64,000 nucleotides of DNA from Lachnospiraceae bacterium (GCA_017470985.1 JAFUXA010000010.1:1-64000); one strand, 5' to 3'; positions 41,951 to 51,471 are shown, counted from the first letter of the stretch. Program-made: numbers and translations. The notes: generated by a model from the sequence alone, not told the origin.

Positions 41951-42985
41951 ATGGCAGAAAATACTGTGTTTAGGCTTGAAAATGTGGGCAAAGTCTATAA
42001 GGCTGATAAAGAAGCTGACTTTGAAGCATTGAGAGATATTAATTTGGAAATATATGAGGGTGAAATATTTGGAATCATAGGAATGAGTGGCGCTGGTAAA
42101 TCTACACTGGTTCGAACTCTGAACAGATTAGAGGATGTTACATCAGGCCAGGTGAATTTCTACGGAGAAAATCTGGCTGAGATGAATGGAGCGCAGCTTA
42201 GACAGGCCAGACAATCAATTTCCATGATATTTCAGAATTTTAACCTGTTAACTCAGAAGACAGTATTGGAAAATGTTATGTTGCCTTTGAAGATTGCAGG
42301 AGTGAAGAAGTCAAAACGCAAGGAAATTGCCCTTGAGATGCTTCAGGTTGTGGGATTGGCTGATAAGGCCAAAGCATATCCACTTCAGTTGTCTGGTGGA
42401 CAGCGTCAGAGAGTGGCTATAGCAAGAGCCCTTACCAACAATCCCAAAGTACTTCTGTGTGATGAGGCTACTTCAGCTCTTGATCCGAAAATGACCGAGG
42501 AGATTTTGAATCTGTTACAGGAGATTAATCGAACCAGAAAGCTTACAGTTGTAATAATCACTCATGAGATGAGCGTAGTAGAGAAAATCTGTGACAGGGT
42601 TGCAATCTTAGATGATGGAAATCTGGCGGAGATTGGCAAGGTTACAGACATATTTACCAAGCCAACATCCAAGGCTGCCAAGACATTGGTATTCCCGAAT
42701 GGATTAGATGATATGATCAATCCATTTGACAGAGGACATGGCTTGAAGAGATTGGTCAGAATAGCTTTCGACGGTACTTCATGCAATGAACCTTTTATAG
42801 CAAGTCTGGTGGAAGAGACCGGCAAGAAGGTGAATATTTTGAGCGCCAATACCAAGAGTGTAAATGGAATTGGTTATGGTCAGATGGTTGTTGAATTACC
42901 GGAGGATGAGACTGATCAGCAGATTGTGTTGAGCTTTTTCGCTGGAAAAGGGCTTAGCGTAGTGGAGGTGGAAGAAGATGACTGA
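41951..42985 (+). CDS. metN: Methionine-type ABC transporter ATPase MetN
   Basis: Drives uptake with MetI and MetQ. Walker A GMSGAGKST, signature LSGGQRQRVA, Walker B VLLCDEATSALD. The C-terminal NIL domain (about 265-340), which binds methionine for feedback inhibition in the family, is present. 344 aa. The ATG at 41951 has GAGAGAAG upstream. It overlaps metI by 8 bases. Confidence 0.92.
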   Translation: MAENTVFRLENVGKVYKADKEADFEALRDINLEIYEGEIFGIIGMSGAGKSTLVRTLNRLEDVTSGQVNFYGENLAEMNGAQLRQARQSISMIFQNFNLLTQKTVLENVMLPLKIAGVKKSKRKEIALEMLQVVGLADKAKAYPLQLSGGQRQRVAIARALTNNPKVLLCDEATSALDPKMTEEILNLLQEINRTRKLTVVIITHEMSVVEKICDRVAILDDGNLAEIGKVTDIFTKPTSKAAKTLVFPNGLDDMINPFDRGHGLKRLVRIAFDGTSCNEPFIASLVEETGKKVNILSANTKSVNGIGYGQMVVELPEDETDQQIVLSFFAGKGLSVVEVEEDD

Positions 42986-43631
42986 TTACATACAACAGGC
43001 AATTTTAAATGGAATAGTTGAGACTTTGCAGATGACATTTTTCTCGTCAATATTTGCATATATAATTGGATTGCCAGTGGGAGTGATTCTGTATCTGACT
43101 TCCAAGGGACATCTCTATGAAAATACTGTGATAAATGCTGTTATAGGATTTCTGGTAAATGTATTTCGCTCTTTGCCGTTTCTGATTCTATTGGTTTTAT
43201 TTATCCCGGTGACAAGATGGATTGTTGGATCTTCAATTGGAACTACTGCATCAATTGTGCCGCTTACAATAGGTACAATTCCTATTGTGGCTCGTATGGT
43301 TGAGTCATCCCTGAATGAGGTGCCATCAGGTATAATTGAGGCGGCTAATTCTATGGCTGCTAAACCATGGTTTATTGTAGTACATTTTATAATTCCTGAA
43401 GCAGTACCATCTCTTTTGCTGGGGGCTGCCATAAATGTTGCCACAGTACTTGGATACTCAGCAATGGCCGGTGTTATAGGTGGAGGCGGTTTAGGCGCTC
43501 TGGCTCTTCAATATGGATATTATAGATATCAGAAGGATGTGCTTTGGGTAACTGTAGGAATCCTGATCGTAATGGTAATGATTATCCAGGAAGTGGGAAT
43601 TATTTTGTCCAAAAGAGTGCGCAGATCTTAA
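42978..43631 (+). CDS. metI: Methionine-type ABC transporter permease MetI
   Basis: Membrane permease with five helices and the coupling-helix EAANSMAAKPWFIV segment. 217 aa is usual. It overlaps the end of metN, with GGAGGTGGAAG as ribosome site inside metN. Confidence 0.92.
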   Translation: MTDYIQQAILNGIVETLQMTFFSSIFAYIIGLPVGVILYLTSKGHLYENTVINAVIGFLVNVFRSLPFLILLVLFIPVTRWIVGSSIGTTASIVPLTIGTIPIVARMVESSLNEVPSGIIEAANSMAAKPWFIVVHFIIPEAVPSLLLGAAINVATVLGYSAMAGVIGGGGLGALALQYGYYRYQKDVLWVTVGILIVMVMIIQEVGIILSKRVRRS

Positions 43632-43717
43632 AATTATAAATTGAATTTTTGCCTTAAATCATATATATTATTTCTTGTGGGCTAAGGCCTGTTAATGGAA
43701 GAAGGAGTATTGATATA

Positions 43718-43972
43718 ATGAGTCAGGAAAAAGTTGATTTAAATAAAGAGAAGAAATTAAACCGCAAGAAGGAAGTTCATAAGAGAAAAGTATATCGTGG
43801 TGTTAGAATTGCTTGTACCTGTGTAGTATGTGCAGCATTGATTGCATGGATTGGTTTCTCTGTATACAAGAAGCAGGAGGCCAAAAAGGCAGAAAATCCT
43901 GATACATATACAATTGATACAACAGCAATCAACGATTATATGTATTCTCTCAATGATGATTCTGCAGAATAA
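43718..43972 (+). CDS. Small single-span membrane protein, 84 aa
   Basis: A very basic N-terminus (about 1-28, Lys/Arg-rich) precedes one membrane helix (about 29-50) and an acidic C-terminal tail that would lie outside. No family recognised. GAAGGAG precedes the ATG. It follows metI by 86 bp and ends just before a terminator. Confidence 0.65.
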   Translation: MSQEKVDLNKEKKLNRKKEVHKRKVYRGVRIACTCVVCAALIAWIGFSVYKKQEAKKAENPDTYTIDTTAINDYMYSLNDDSAE

Positions 43973-44002
43973 AATGCCTGGTTTTTCATGGTTTTTAAAG
44001 AC

Positions 44003-44028
44003 TTGAAATTTTTTCGGAAAAATTTCAA
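44003..44028. terminator. Terminator before the tRNA gene
   Basis: TTGAAATTTTT (44003-44013) pairs perfectly with AAAAATTTCAA (44018-44028) around a TCGG loop. Confidence 0.65.
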
Positions 44029-44036
44029 AAATATTG

Positions 44037-44065
44037 TTGACAAAGCATAGGGCTTTATATATAAT
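44037..44065 (+). promoter_or_regulatory. Consensus promoter of tRNA-Gly
   Basis: TTGACA (44037-44042), exactly 17 bp, TATAAT (44060-44065). Both hexamers match consensus. A small TTTTGTCG/CGACAAAA hairpin (about 44069-44097) follows in the leader. Confidence 0.85.
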
Positions 44066-44098
44066 AACTTTTGTCGTCGCGAAGAGGCGACAAAATAT

Positions 44099-44171
44099 GC
44101 GACAGTGGCTCAGTTGGTAGAGCACCTCCTTGCCAAGGAGGAAGTCGCGGGTTCGAGTCCCGTCTGTCGCT
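44099..44171 (+). tRNA. tRNA-Gly (anticodon GCC)
   Basis: Full cloverleaf: acceptor GCGACAG/CTGTCGC, D arm GCTC/GAGC, anticodon arm CCTCC/GGAGG with loop TTGCCAA, T arm GCGGG/CCCGT with loop TTCGAGT. 73 nt; the 3' CCA is not encoded. Confidence 0.97.
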
Positions 44172-44187
44172 CTTCATAAATGGTTTT

Positions 44188-44220
44188 ACCCGGATTTCTA
44201 TTTTAGGAATCCGGGTTTTT
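44188..44220 (+). terminator. Terminator downstream of tRNA-Gly
   Basis: ACCCGGATT (44188-44196) pairs with AATCCGGGT (44208-44216), followed by T5. Confidence 0.88.
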
Positions 44221-44349
44221 CTTATACATTTTAATAAGGAAGAAATGGAGAAGTAAAAGCCACCGTCAAACCTTGAAACCAAGGGCTAAATTGTATAAAA
44301 TATTAGCAATGTAACTATTTGCAAGAATAGATTTGAAGGAGTATAGAAT

Positions 44350-45309
44350 ATGAGCAAAGCAGATGAATTGTTTGTGGCAATGTGTCAGGACATTATAGAT
44401 AACGGATATAGCACTGAGGGCGAGAAGGTTCGCCCGGTTTGGACTGACACAGGAGAGAGCGCTTATACAATCAAGAGATTTGGCGTGGTTAACAGATATA
44501 ATCTGGCTGAGGAATTTCCGGCCATTACTCTTAGAAGAACAGCTATTAAGAGCTGTACTAACGAGATGCTTTGGATCTGGCAGAAGAAGTCCAATAACAT
44601 CAATGACTTAAAGAGTACTGTATGGGATGAATGGGCTGATGAGAGTGGCTCTATCGGTTCGGCTTATGGTTACCAGATTGCCAAAAAATATGCTCATCAT
44701 GTATTGAAAAATGCCGAGCAGGTGGCTGGAGAATTTCCGGTGGTAGATGGCAGAGAAGATTTGTCTGATTATCCTAGTGCTGAAATTACAGAAATCAATG
44801 GCAAGACTTATGTCATGTTAGATCAGATTGATGGTGTGAGATATGATTTGAAGCATACACCATTTTCTCGAAGAATAATTGCCAATATGTACAATTTGGA
44901 GGAGTTGCATGATATGCATCTGTATCCTTGTGCATATTCTATGACTTTCAATGTGACATCAAAGCCAGGATCTGATAAGTTAATTCTAAATGGTTTGCTT
45001 AACCAGCGATCACAGGATATTCTGGCAGCAAATAACTGGAATGTATGTCAGTATGCAGTGCTTATTCATATGCTTGCAAGAGATTGTGATATGGAAGTTG
45101 GAGAGCTGGTGCATGTGATTTCTGATGCACATATTTATGACAGACATATTCCTATTGTGAAGGAATTGATTACAAGAGAGCAGTTCGCTGCACCGAAGTT
45201 CTGGTTGAATCCGGAGAAGCACAACTTCTATGATTTCACAGAGGATGACATCAGACTTGATGATTATCAGACTGGTCCACAGGTGAAGGATATTCCGATT
45301 GCGGTATAA
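44350..45309 (+). CDS. thyA: Thymidylate synthase ThyA (divergent subfamily)
   Basis: Methylates dUMP to dTMP using methylene-tetrahydrofolate. The catalytic Cys lies in LYPCAYSM (about residue 199), and the RSQD and DAHIYDRH motifs that bind dUMP are present. Two usual features differ: the His after the catalytic Cys (PCH) is Ala, and the LGxPFN motif is replaced by AANNWN. This resembles the B. subtilis ThyA/phage phi3T branch more than the E. coli type, to my recollection. 319 aa. GAAGGAG precedes the ATG; dihydrofolate reductase follows. Confidence 0.88.
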   Translation: MSKADELFVAMCQDIIDNGYSTEGEKVRPVWTDTGESAYTIKRFGVVNRYNLAEEFPAITLRRTAIKSCTNEMLWIWQKKSNNINDLKSTVWDEWADESGSIGSAYGYQIAKKYAHHVLKNAEQVAGEFPVVDGREDLSDYPSAEITEINGKTYVMLDQIDGVRYDLKHTPFSRRIIANMYNLEELHDMHLYPCAYSMTFNVTSKPGSDKLILNGLLNQRSQDILAANNWNVCQYAVLIHMLARDCDMEVGELVHVISDAHIYDRHIPIVKELITREQFAAPKFWLNPEKHNFYDFTEDDIRLDDYQTGPQVKDIPIAV

Positions 45310-45398
45310 ATAATTTATAAGAGATTTGTGCAGATTATGATTTATATAGTTGTACAGGATGCTTATGTTGTTGGTTGAGTTGTAGACAGGAGATCGAT

Positions 45399-45890
45399 AT
45401 GAATTTAATTGTAGCTGTTGATAAGAATTGGGGAATAGGTAAAGATAATAAACTTCTCACCAGTATCCCTGCAGATATGAAGTTTTTCGTTAGTAAGACT
45501 ACGGGAAATGTAGTCGTAATGGGACGTAAGACTTTGGAGAGTTTTCCAAACAAGAAACCCCTGAAGAACAGAGTGAATATAGTTCTTACAAGAAATGCTG
45601 ATTATCATGTGGATGGAGCCATTGTAGTACACAATGACGAGGAGCTCCAGGCAGAACTTGCCAAGTATGACAGCGAGAAAATATATGTAATTGGTGGCGA
45701 GAGTATATATAAGAAAATGCTTGATATGTGTGACATAGCTTATGTTACCAGGATGGATTATGCATTTGATGCGGATGCACATTTCCCAAATCTGGACGAG
45801 ATGGATAATTGGGAACTGGCAGATGCAGGGGAAGAGGAAACTTACTTTGATTTAGAATATGCATTTTGCACATACAGACGAGTCAGATAA
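45399..45890 (+). CDS. folA: Dihydrofolate reductase
   Basis: Regenerates tetrahydrofolate after the ThyA reaction. Motifs: N-terminal NLIVAVDKNWGIGKDNKL, PADMKFF, VVMGRKTLESFP and the YVIGGESIYK cofactor loop. 163 aa. The ATG at 45399 has CAGGAG upstream; an earlier in-frame start would add 8 residues to the domain. It follows thyA by 89 bp. Confidence 0.93.
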   Translation: MNLIVAVDKNWGIGKDNKLLTSIPADMKFFVSKTTGNVVVMGRKTLESFPNKKPLKNRVNIVLTRNADYHVDGAIVVHNDEELQAELAKYDSEKIYVIGGESIYKKMLDMCDIAYVTRMDYAFDADAHFPNLDEMDNWELADAGEEETYFDLEYAFCTYRRVR

Positions 45891-45975
45891 TATCTATTGA
45901 GAAAATATTTTTCATTAGATGGAAATTAATATGTCGTTGGTATGATAAATTGCAGAAGGAAGTAGGTAGTGAATT

Positions 45976-47697
45976 ATGGATATAACAGGAAGAAAACTAT
46001 TTGTTAAAGCACTTCAGGAAGAGGGGGTTGATACAATCTTCGCTTATCCTGGAGGAATGATAATAGATATTGTTGATGAGTTGTACAAGACTGAGGGAAT
46101 GCATGTGGTGTTACCTCGTCATGAACAGGCTCTTGTGCACGAGGCAGAAGGTTATGCCAAGGCCACAGGTAAGGTGGGTGTATGTCTTGTGACAAGTGGT
46201 CCAGGGGCAACCAATGCCATTACGGGTATAGCGGATGCTCATTATGACAGTATTCCTCTTGTTGTATTTACAGGTCAGGTGTCACAAAACCTCATTGGTA
46301 ATGATGCTTTCCAGGAAGTTGATATTGTAGGTATGACCAGAAGTATCACCAAGTATGGAGTGACTGTAAAAGATAGAAAGGATTTGGGCCGTATAATCAA
46401 GATGGCATTTCAGATTGCCACAAGTGGAAAACCGGGTCCTGTTGTTATAGATATTCCCAAGGATATACAGACCAAGAGCGGCTCTCCTGATTATCCGGAC
46501 CATGTGGATATTCGAGGATATAAACCGAATGAGACAGTTCATATCGGTCAGCTGAAGAAGGCATTTAAAATGTTGAGACATGCCAAGCGTCCTCTTATTC
46601 TGGCAGGTGGTGGTGTAAATATTGCCAGAGCTGGAGATTTGCTGGTAGAGTTTGCCGAGAAGATGCAGATTCCGGTTGTTACAACCATTATGGGCAAAGG
46701 GGCTATGCCTACAGACCATGTTCTTTATATAGGAAATAGTGGTATGCATGGTAAATATGCTTCCAACAAAGCAATAAGCGAGTGCGATGTATTATTTTCT
46801 ATAGGAACCAGATTTAATGATAGAATCACAGGAGACTTAAACGAGTTTGCTCCTCGTGCCAAGATTATACATGTGGATATTGATGCGGCTTCAATTTCGA
46901 GAAATGTTGTAGTAGATGTACCGATTACTGCTGATGCGAGATTGGCACTTGAAAAACTTGCTGAGTATGCTGATGAACCAATGGATACAACCAAGTGGAT
47001 GAATCAGATAATGAAATGGGATGATGAATATCCGCTTGATATGAGACGTGACAGAGGATTATGTCCTCAGATTATCATGGAGGAAATCAACAAGGCATTT
47101 CCAGAAGGAATTGTGGTTACAGATGTAGGTCAGCATCAGATGTGGGCTACCCAATATATTGATATGCCAGCTGGCAAGAAATTTATTACATCTGGTGGAC
47201 TTGGAACTATGGGATTCGGATTTCCGGCAGCAATAGGAGCGAAGATCGGTTCGCCGGATAAACCTGTTGTATGCATCACAGGAGATGGTGGTTTTCAGAT
47301 GAATATGCAGGAGATGGCTATGGCAATTACAGAAAAGCTGCCACTAGTAGTTTGTATCATTAATAACCGCTATCTTGGAATGGTTCGACAGATGCAACAG
47401 ATTTTCTATGGTAAGAGATATGAAATCACATATCTGGGTAAAGAATTGGATGAATCAGGAAAGTGCGTAGCAGAGACAGAAGAGCCAGAGTATGCTCCTG
47501 ATTTTGTGAAATGGGCTGAGAGTTATGGCGCCAAGGGGATAAGAGTTACATCTGTTGATGAAGTAGGTCCTGCTCTTGTGGAAGCTGCCAAGGCCACAGA
47601 TGCACCTGTTGTAATAGAATTTATGATAGCTAGTGAGGAAATAGTTCTTCCAATGGTAAAGGGAGGAAATCCAATTAGCGAGATGATATTGAAGTAG
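45976..47697 (+). CDS. ilvB: Acetolactate synthase large subunit
   Basis: Thiamine-diphosphate enzyme for the first step of branched-chain amino acid synthesis. Motifs: FAYPGG, catalytic Glu in LPRHEQALVHEAEGYA, the ThDP-binding GDGGFQMNMQEMAMA...NNR. 573 aa. It overlaps no neighbour and is followed 10 bp later by the regulatory subunit. No leader peptide with branched-chain codons is seen upstream. Confidence 0.93.
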   Translation: MDITGRKLFVKALQEEGVDTIFAYPGGMIIDIVDELYKTEGMHVVLPRHEQALVHEAEGYAKATGKVGVCLVTSGPGATNAITGIADAHYDSIPLVVFTGQVSQNLIGNDAFQEVDIVGMTRSITKYGVTVKDRKDLGRIIKMAFQIATSGKPGPVVIDIPKDIQTKSGSPDYPDHVDIRGYKPNETVHIGQLKKAFKMLRHAKRPLILAGGGVNIARAGDLLVEFAEKMQIPVVTTIMGKGAMPTDHVLYIGNSGMHGKYASNKAISECDVLFSIGTRFNDRITGDLNEFAPRAKIIHVDIDAASISRNVVVDVPITADARLALEKLAEYADEPMDTTKWMNQIMKWDDEYPLDMRRDRGLCPQIIMEEINKAFPEGIVVTDVGQHQMWATQYIDMPAGKKFITSGGLGTMGFGFPAAIGAKIGSPDKPVVCITGDGGFQMNMQEMAMAITEKLPLVVCIINNRYLGMVRQMQQIFYGKRYEITYLGKELDESGKCVAETEEPEYAPDFVKWAESYGAKGIRVTSVDEVGPALVEAAKATDAPVVIEFMIASEEIVLPMVKGGNPISEMILK

Positions 47698-47707
47698 GGG
47701 GAAGAAT

Positions 47708-48229
47708 ATGGCATCAAAGATGAAAAACAGATGGATTGCTCTATATGTAGAAAACCAGGTAGGTGTTCTTGCCAAGGTGTCTGGTCTTTTCTCGGGTAAA
47801 TCATATAATTTACAAAGCCTGACAGTAGGAACAACTGAGCATGAAGATGTGTCTAGAATGACAATTTGTGTAACCAGTGATGATGTGACTTTCGAGCAGA
47901 TCAAGAAGCAATTGAACTGTATGGTTGAAGTTATAAAGGTAATGGATTTGACTGATGTGCCGATACATATGAAAGAGATACTTTTTGCCAAAATCAAGAA
48001 GATTGATTGCTTGCAGAAGCAGGAAGTGTATCAGATTGCCAATGTATTTGACCAAGGTGGTTCGGTGGAGATTACGGATATTGGTGAGGACAGTATATTG
48101 ATGGAATGTATGTTGACCGAGCGCCGCAACAATGAATTGATTGCACTGTTGAAGAAGCAGTTTAAGCATGTGGAAGTGGTGCGCGGGGGCGCAGTTGCTA
48201 TTGAATCCATCAGTACAAGCTGTAGATAG
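47708..48229 (+). CDS. ilvN: Acetolactate synthase small (regulatory) subunit
   Basis: Binds valine and stimulates the large subunit. The N-terminal ACT domain (about 8-80; ENQVGVLAKVSGLFSGKSYNLQSL) is followed by the C-terminal ALS small-subunit domain. 173 aa is usual. GGGGGAAG precedes the ATG. Confidence 0.92.
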   Translation: MASKMKNRWIALYVENQVGVLAKVSGLFSGKSYNLQSLTVGTTEHEDVSRMTICVTSDDVTFEQIKKQLNCMVEVIKVMDLTDVPIHMKEILFAKIKKIDCLQKQEVYQIANVFDQGGSVEITDIGEDSILMECMLTERRNNELIALLKKQFKHVEVVRGGAVAIESISTSCR

Positions 48230-48310
48230 AATTGCATTTTATGCGAAAATAAGCTATTAATATAAGTAGTTACAAGTGAATTGGTGTGAGAGATAGAGAG
48301 GTTTGCTACC

Positions 48311-49624
48311 ATGAGTATAAGCAATAGGAGATTAGTGAAAAACTGCATAGTGTTTGTATTGATGGTAGCTTTTTTGACGGCTTCTATAGGAATGTTGCCA
48401 GATTATACAATTCACACGGTTGCAGCATCTATAGAGGAGTTACAGCAGAAACAACAGGAAACTCAGGAGAAAATTAATTCAGTAGATGCTCTCAAGAAAG
48501 AAGCAGAGGCAGTGTTGAAAGCTCTGCAGGGAGAAGCTAATTCATTGGAGGGTAAATATGCTGATTATAATACCCGATTGAAAAAGATTACAACTGAGAT
48601 TAGCAGTGCTGAGAAATCTATTGATGATACGCAAAATAGAATTGCTGATTTGAAGTTGAAATTAGAGCAGGCTGAGGCTGATGAGGTTGAGACCAAGGAA
48701 TTGATGAAGGCTCATATTCAGTATATGTATGAGAATAATTCTAATCAGTCTTTGTTCTTATCATTATTGGCAAGTGATTCTATGACAACATTTCTCAAGA
48801 GAGCAGAGTACACCGCTGCTATTATAAGAAACGATCAGGATTTGATTGATAAATTTCAGAAGCAACAGGAAGAAATAAAACAGGCTACAGTTGAGCTTCA
48901 ACAAAAGGAAGCAGATTTGCAGACTTATCAGGACACACTTACGGCGCAGGTTGATGATTTGAAGGCATTGACTGAGGAAGCAAAGCAGGCTTATCAGGAT
49001 AAGACTGGGGAAGTGTATACGGCACAGGGGACTGTGGATGATTATGATGCTATGATGAAGGAACTGGAGCGAGAGATGGCGTCATATCAGGCACAGCAGG
49101 CTCAGGCACAGATGGAGTTAGCTAAGCAATTGGCTGAACAGGAAACACCTGATGCAGGTGGAGCAGAAGGCGATGCTGGAACAGATGGTGGCAATGTAGT
49201 AGATCCGGGAACAAGCGGCGGAAGTGGTGCTGCTTATGGTGCAGGAGATAGCGAGCGAATGCTTCTGGCTGCATGTATACAGGCAGAGGCCTGGGGTGAA
49301 GGAACTGCAGGTCAATTGGCAGTTGGTTCTGTAATAATGAATCGTGTAGAAGATTCCAGATTCCCAGGAAGTATAACAGGTGTTGTTACACAACGTGATA
49401 ATAGAGGGAATCCTCAGTTTGCTTCATATCCAAAGTCAATAAATAAAATTTTGGAAAGAGGAGTAGCGCCGGAATGTCTAGCGGCAGCAGATCAGGTGTT
49501 AGGCGGATATCGCTCAGGAAACTGGTTGTTCTTCATGACTCAGCCATATGCTGATAAATTTGGAATAACAGGATATACGATGATCGGAAATCATGCTTTC
49601 TTCTATAGATGGGGAGCTAATTAG
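48311..49624 (+). CDS. Secreted SleB-type cell-wall hydrolase with coiled-coil region, 437 aa
   Basis: Signal peptide (about 1-40), then a long coiled coil (about 42-265) of the PcsB/CwlO-N type, a Gly/Asp-rich linker and a C-terminal SleB-like hydrolase domain (about 312-437; catalytic Glu probably in CIQAEAWGEG). The coiled coil may dock the enzyme to an FtsEX-like complex, by analogy with PcsB. Peptidoglycan hydrolysis during growth or division is the likely role; SleB domains also act in spore germination. Confidence 0.82.
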   Translation: MSISNRRLVKNCIVFVLMVAFLTASIGMLPDYTIHTVAASIEELQQKQQETQEKINSVDALKKEAEAVLKALQGEANSLEGKYADYNTRLKKITTEISSAEKSIDDTQNRIADLKLKLEQAEADEVETKELMKAHIQYMYENNSNQSLFLSLLASDSMTTFLKRAEYTAAIIRNDQDLIDKFQKQQEEIKQATVELQQKEADLQTYQDTLTAQVDDLKALTEEAKQAYQDKTGEVYTAQGTVDDYDAMMKELEREMASYQAQQAQAQMELAKQLAEQETPDAGGAEGDAGTDGGNVVDPGTSGGSGAAYGAGDSERMLLAACIQAEAWGEGTAGQLAVGSVIMNRVEDSRFPGSITGVVTQRDNRGNPQFASYPKSINKILERGVAPECLAAADQVLGGYRSGNWLFFMTQPYADKFGITGYTMIGNHAFFYRWGAN

Positions 49625-49631
49625 GAATATA

Positions 49632-49670
49632 GTGCTATTTGGTTTGATTGACCAAATAGCACATTTTTTA
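49632..49670 (+). terminator. Terminator after the wall hydrolase gene
   Basis: GTGCTATTTGGT (49632-49643) pairs with ACCAAATAGCAC (49651-49662), followed by T tract. Confidence 0.85.
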
Positions 49671-49778
49671 TGCTAAATAGCATCACTTTATTGAAAAGAA
49701 GAGCAATAAGTAATAGCATGTGAATATAGAGATTATTGTATTAAGATAGATAAAAGATTGCTTTAGAGAGGTGACATT

Positions 49779-50417
49779 ATGAGAAAATCAATTACAGTAT
49801 GTCTGACGATACTACCTTTAATAGTTACAATATTGTTGATGCCTTATATGATTGATTCTGTCCCAATGCACTATAATTTTGCTGGTGAAGTAGATAGATA
49901 CGGCTCCAAGTACGAGGAGCTAATTTTTCCATTGCTAATAATAATACTTTCGATGCTTTTTAGTTTATATAAAAACAAGAATAGAGATGATAGAAATTCA
50001 GGGTTGATGGATTATTTACAATGGGTTATATTAGTGATTTTTAATATAACACAGTATTACTTTTTATTTAAAGATTTTGCAACGGCGAATTTTCAAGTTG
50101 ATATTAGATTATTATCTGGAATTATGGGAGCTGCAATAATTATAGCTGGAATCTTAACGCGTTACTCAAAAAGAAATGATATCATAGGGCTTAGAACTAA
50201 ATGGAGTAAATATAGTGATTTGACATGGGAAAAGTCAAACCATTTTGCAAGCGTATTGTTTGTTCTAGCAGGTCTTTTGATTATAATTATGAGTGTGGCA
50301 AATGTAAGCAATTATATCTTTATTATAGATGTATGTATAGTATGCGTGGTAAGTGTTTTGAGTGTGATAGGCAGTTATCATTTCTACAAGCAAGAAAAAG
50401 TAGAACAAGGAAATTGA
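49779..50417 (+). CDS. SdpI/DUF1648 family membrane protein, 212 aa
   Basis: An N-terminal DUF1648 segment (PMHYNFAGEVDRYGSKYEELIFP) is followed by further membrane helices and an SdpI-like region (RNDIIGLRTKWSKYSDLTWEKSN). In B. subtilis SdpI gives immunity to the SdpC toxin, but most homologues have no known toxin partner, and none is seen here. GAGAGGTGA precedes the ATG. Lower GC and AT-rich codons than the preceding genes may mark a more recent region. Confidence 0.8.
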   Translation: MRKSITVCLTILPLIVTILLMPYMIDSVPMHYNFAGEVDRYGSKYEELIFPLLIIILSMLFSLYKNKNRDDRNSGLMDYLQWVILVIFNITQYYFLFKDFATANFQVDIRLLSGIMGAAIIIAGILTRYSKRNDIIGLRTKWSKYSDLTWEKSNHFASVLFVLAGLLIIIMSVANVSNYIFIIDVCIVCVVSVLSVIGSYHFYKQEKVEQGN

Positions 50418-50515
50418 AGGAGTATGCAATAATCGATAAACTATCAATGAGAGGATGATGCGAAGTATGGAATTATCAGCAAATTTTAATGAAATTTTTT
50501 CTAGGAGGGAGAAGA

Positions 50516-50905
50516 GTGAAATCAAGGAATTTGTATAATGCTTTTTGCTGTATAAGTGTTCTCTTGTATATTGAAACACTGATTTCAATTATAGTCGGAG
50601 TAATTAATAATGCACATAAGGTTTATTCGTTTTATTTAGGAAGAGGATTTTTGGAACTGTTAATATGCATAGTATATGTTGCTTTGGCAATAAAAATGAA
50701 AAAAACAGAACATAAGGAAATACTTTCAAAAAACTATGTGGGCGTTGTTGCTATATATATATTAATTTCAATTATGTCTGTATTTGCTATAGTTTATGAA
50801 ATAATCTATCCTAAGGCGGGTGCTCTTGTTATCATGTTGCTTGTTTTGGGATTTACTATGATGCATGTTATTAAAGGTGGAGTTGAACGAGGTGAAGATG
50901 ATTAA
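50516..50905 (+). CDS. Membrane protein, 129 aa
   Basis: Four hydrophobic segments (about 8-30, 42-58, 75-95, 103-120). No family recognised. Starts with GTG at 50516 preceded by TAGGAGGGA. It lies 98 bp after the SdpI-like gene and is followed closely by another small membrane-protein gene. Confidence 0.6.
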   Translation: MKSRNLYNAFCCISVLLYIETLISIIVGVINNAHKVYSFYLGRGFLELLICIVYVALAIKMKKTEHKEILSKNYVGVVAIYILISIMSVFAIVYEIIYPKAGALVIMLLVLGFTMMHVIKGGVERGEDD

Positions 50906-50918
50906 GTGGAGGATGAGG

Positions 50919-51086
50919 ATGAAATATAGACGTTATTTATTGCTTACTATTGCATTTGCACTTAGTGCACTGATGTTTTGGTTACGTGATAATATTGTCG
51001 CGACAGCGGCGTTTTCTGTTGCTGCTGGATTGTTTGGTACTATATTTATATATATAAATGTTCGAGGACCGGTGGACAATTCCTAA
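50919..51086 (+). CDS. Small membrane protein, 55 aa
   Basis: Two membrane helices (about 6-20 and 25-45). The ATG at 50919 has GGAGG 6 nt upstream; ATGs at 50898 and 50913 are possible. Its start follows the previous stop by 13 bp, so both belong to one operon. No function known. Confidence 0.5.
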   Translation: MKYRRYLLLTIAFALSALMFWLRDNIVATAAFSVAAGLFGTIFIYINVRGPVDNS

Positions 51087-51102
51087 GATTTAGGCCTCAT
51101 AG

Positions 51103-51212
51103 TTGATTCTTGCGTGGGTGATTGTGATTCCACTTTATTTTGGATTGAGTGAATTATAATTGATGTGCTACAGAATTTTATTTCTCCTGATAATAAGGAG
51201 CTGCTTACAATG
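51103..51212 (+). pseudogene. 5' remnant of a CPBP-protease-like gene
   Basis: The stretch is close in sequence to 51834-51940 of the intact CPBP gene: shared blocks include TTGCGTGGGTGATTGT, TTTGGATTGAGT and CCTGATAATAA, and a TTACAATGG end. The frame is broken by a stop and a small deletion. It is a decayed copy of the N-terminal part of that gene. Confidence 0.75.
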
Positions 51213-51285
51213 GAAAGTTTGTTGGGGCAGGTTAGACAAAAAATTATTTATTTTTAATTTGTAAGATTAAATATTGGTATATTGT

Positions 51286-51471
51286 ATGAAGAATATTAAT
51301 TGGAAGACTATAATAAGTATTTTGTTTATTATATTGGGTATAATAGGATTTATAGATGCAATTGGTTACATGATGGACCATCGGGTTTTAGATGCAATTA
51401 AAATGGCTGCGATGGCATTGTTTTTAATGGTTGTTAGTGGCTTGTATAGATTATCTGACAGTGAAAAATAG
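51286..51471 (+). CDS. Small membrane protein, 61 aa
   Basis: Two hydrophobic stretches (about 10-28 and 38-53) in a 61-residue product. No ribosome site is obvious, so translation is uncertain. It lies between the two decayed CPBP fragments. No family recognised. Confidence 0.4.
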   Translation: MKNINWKTIISILFIILGIIGFIDAIGYMMDHRVLDAIKMAAMALFLMVVSGLYRLSDSEK

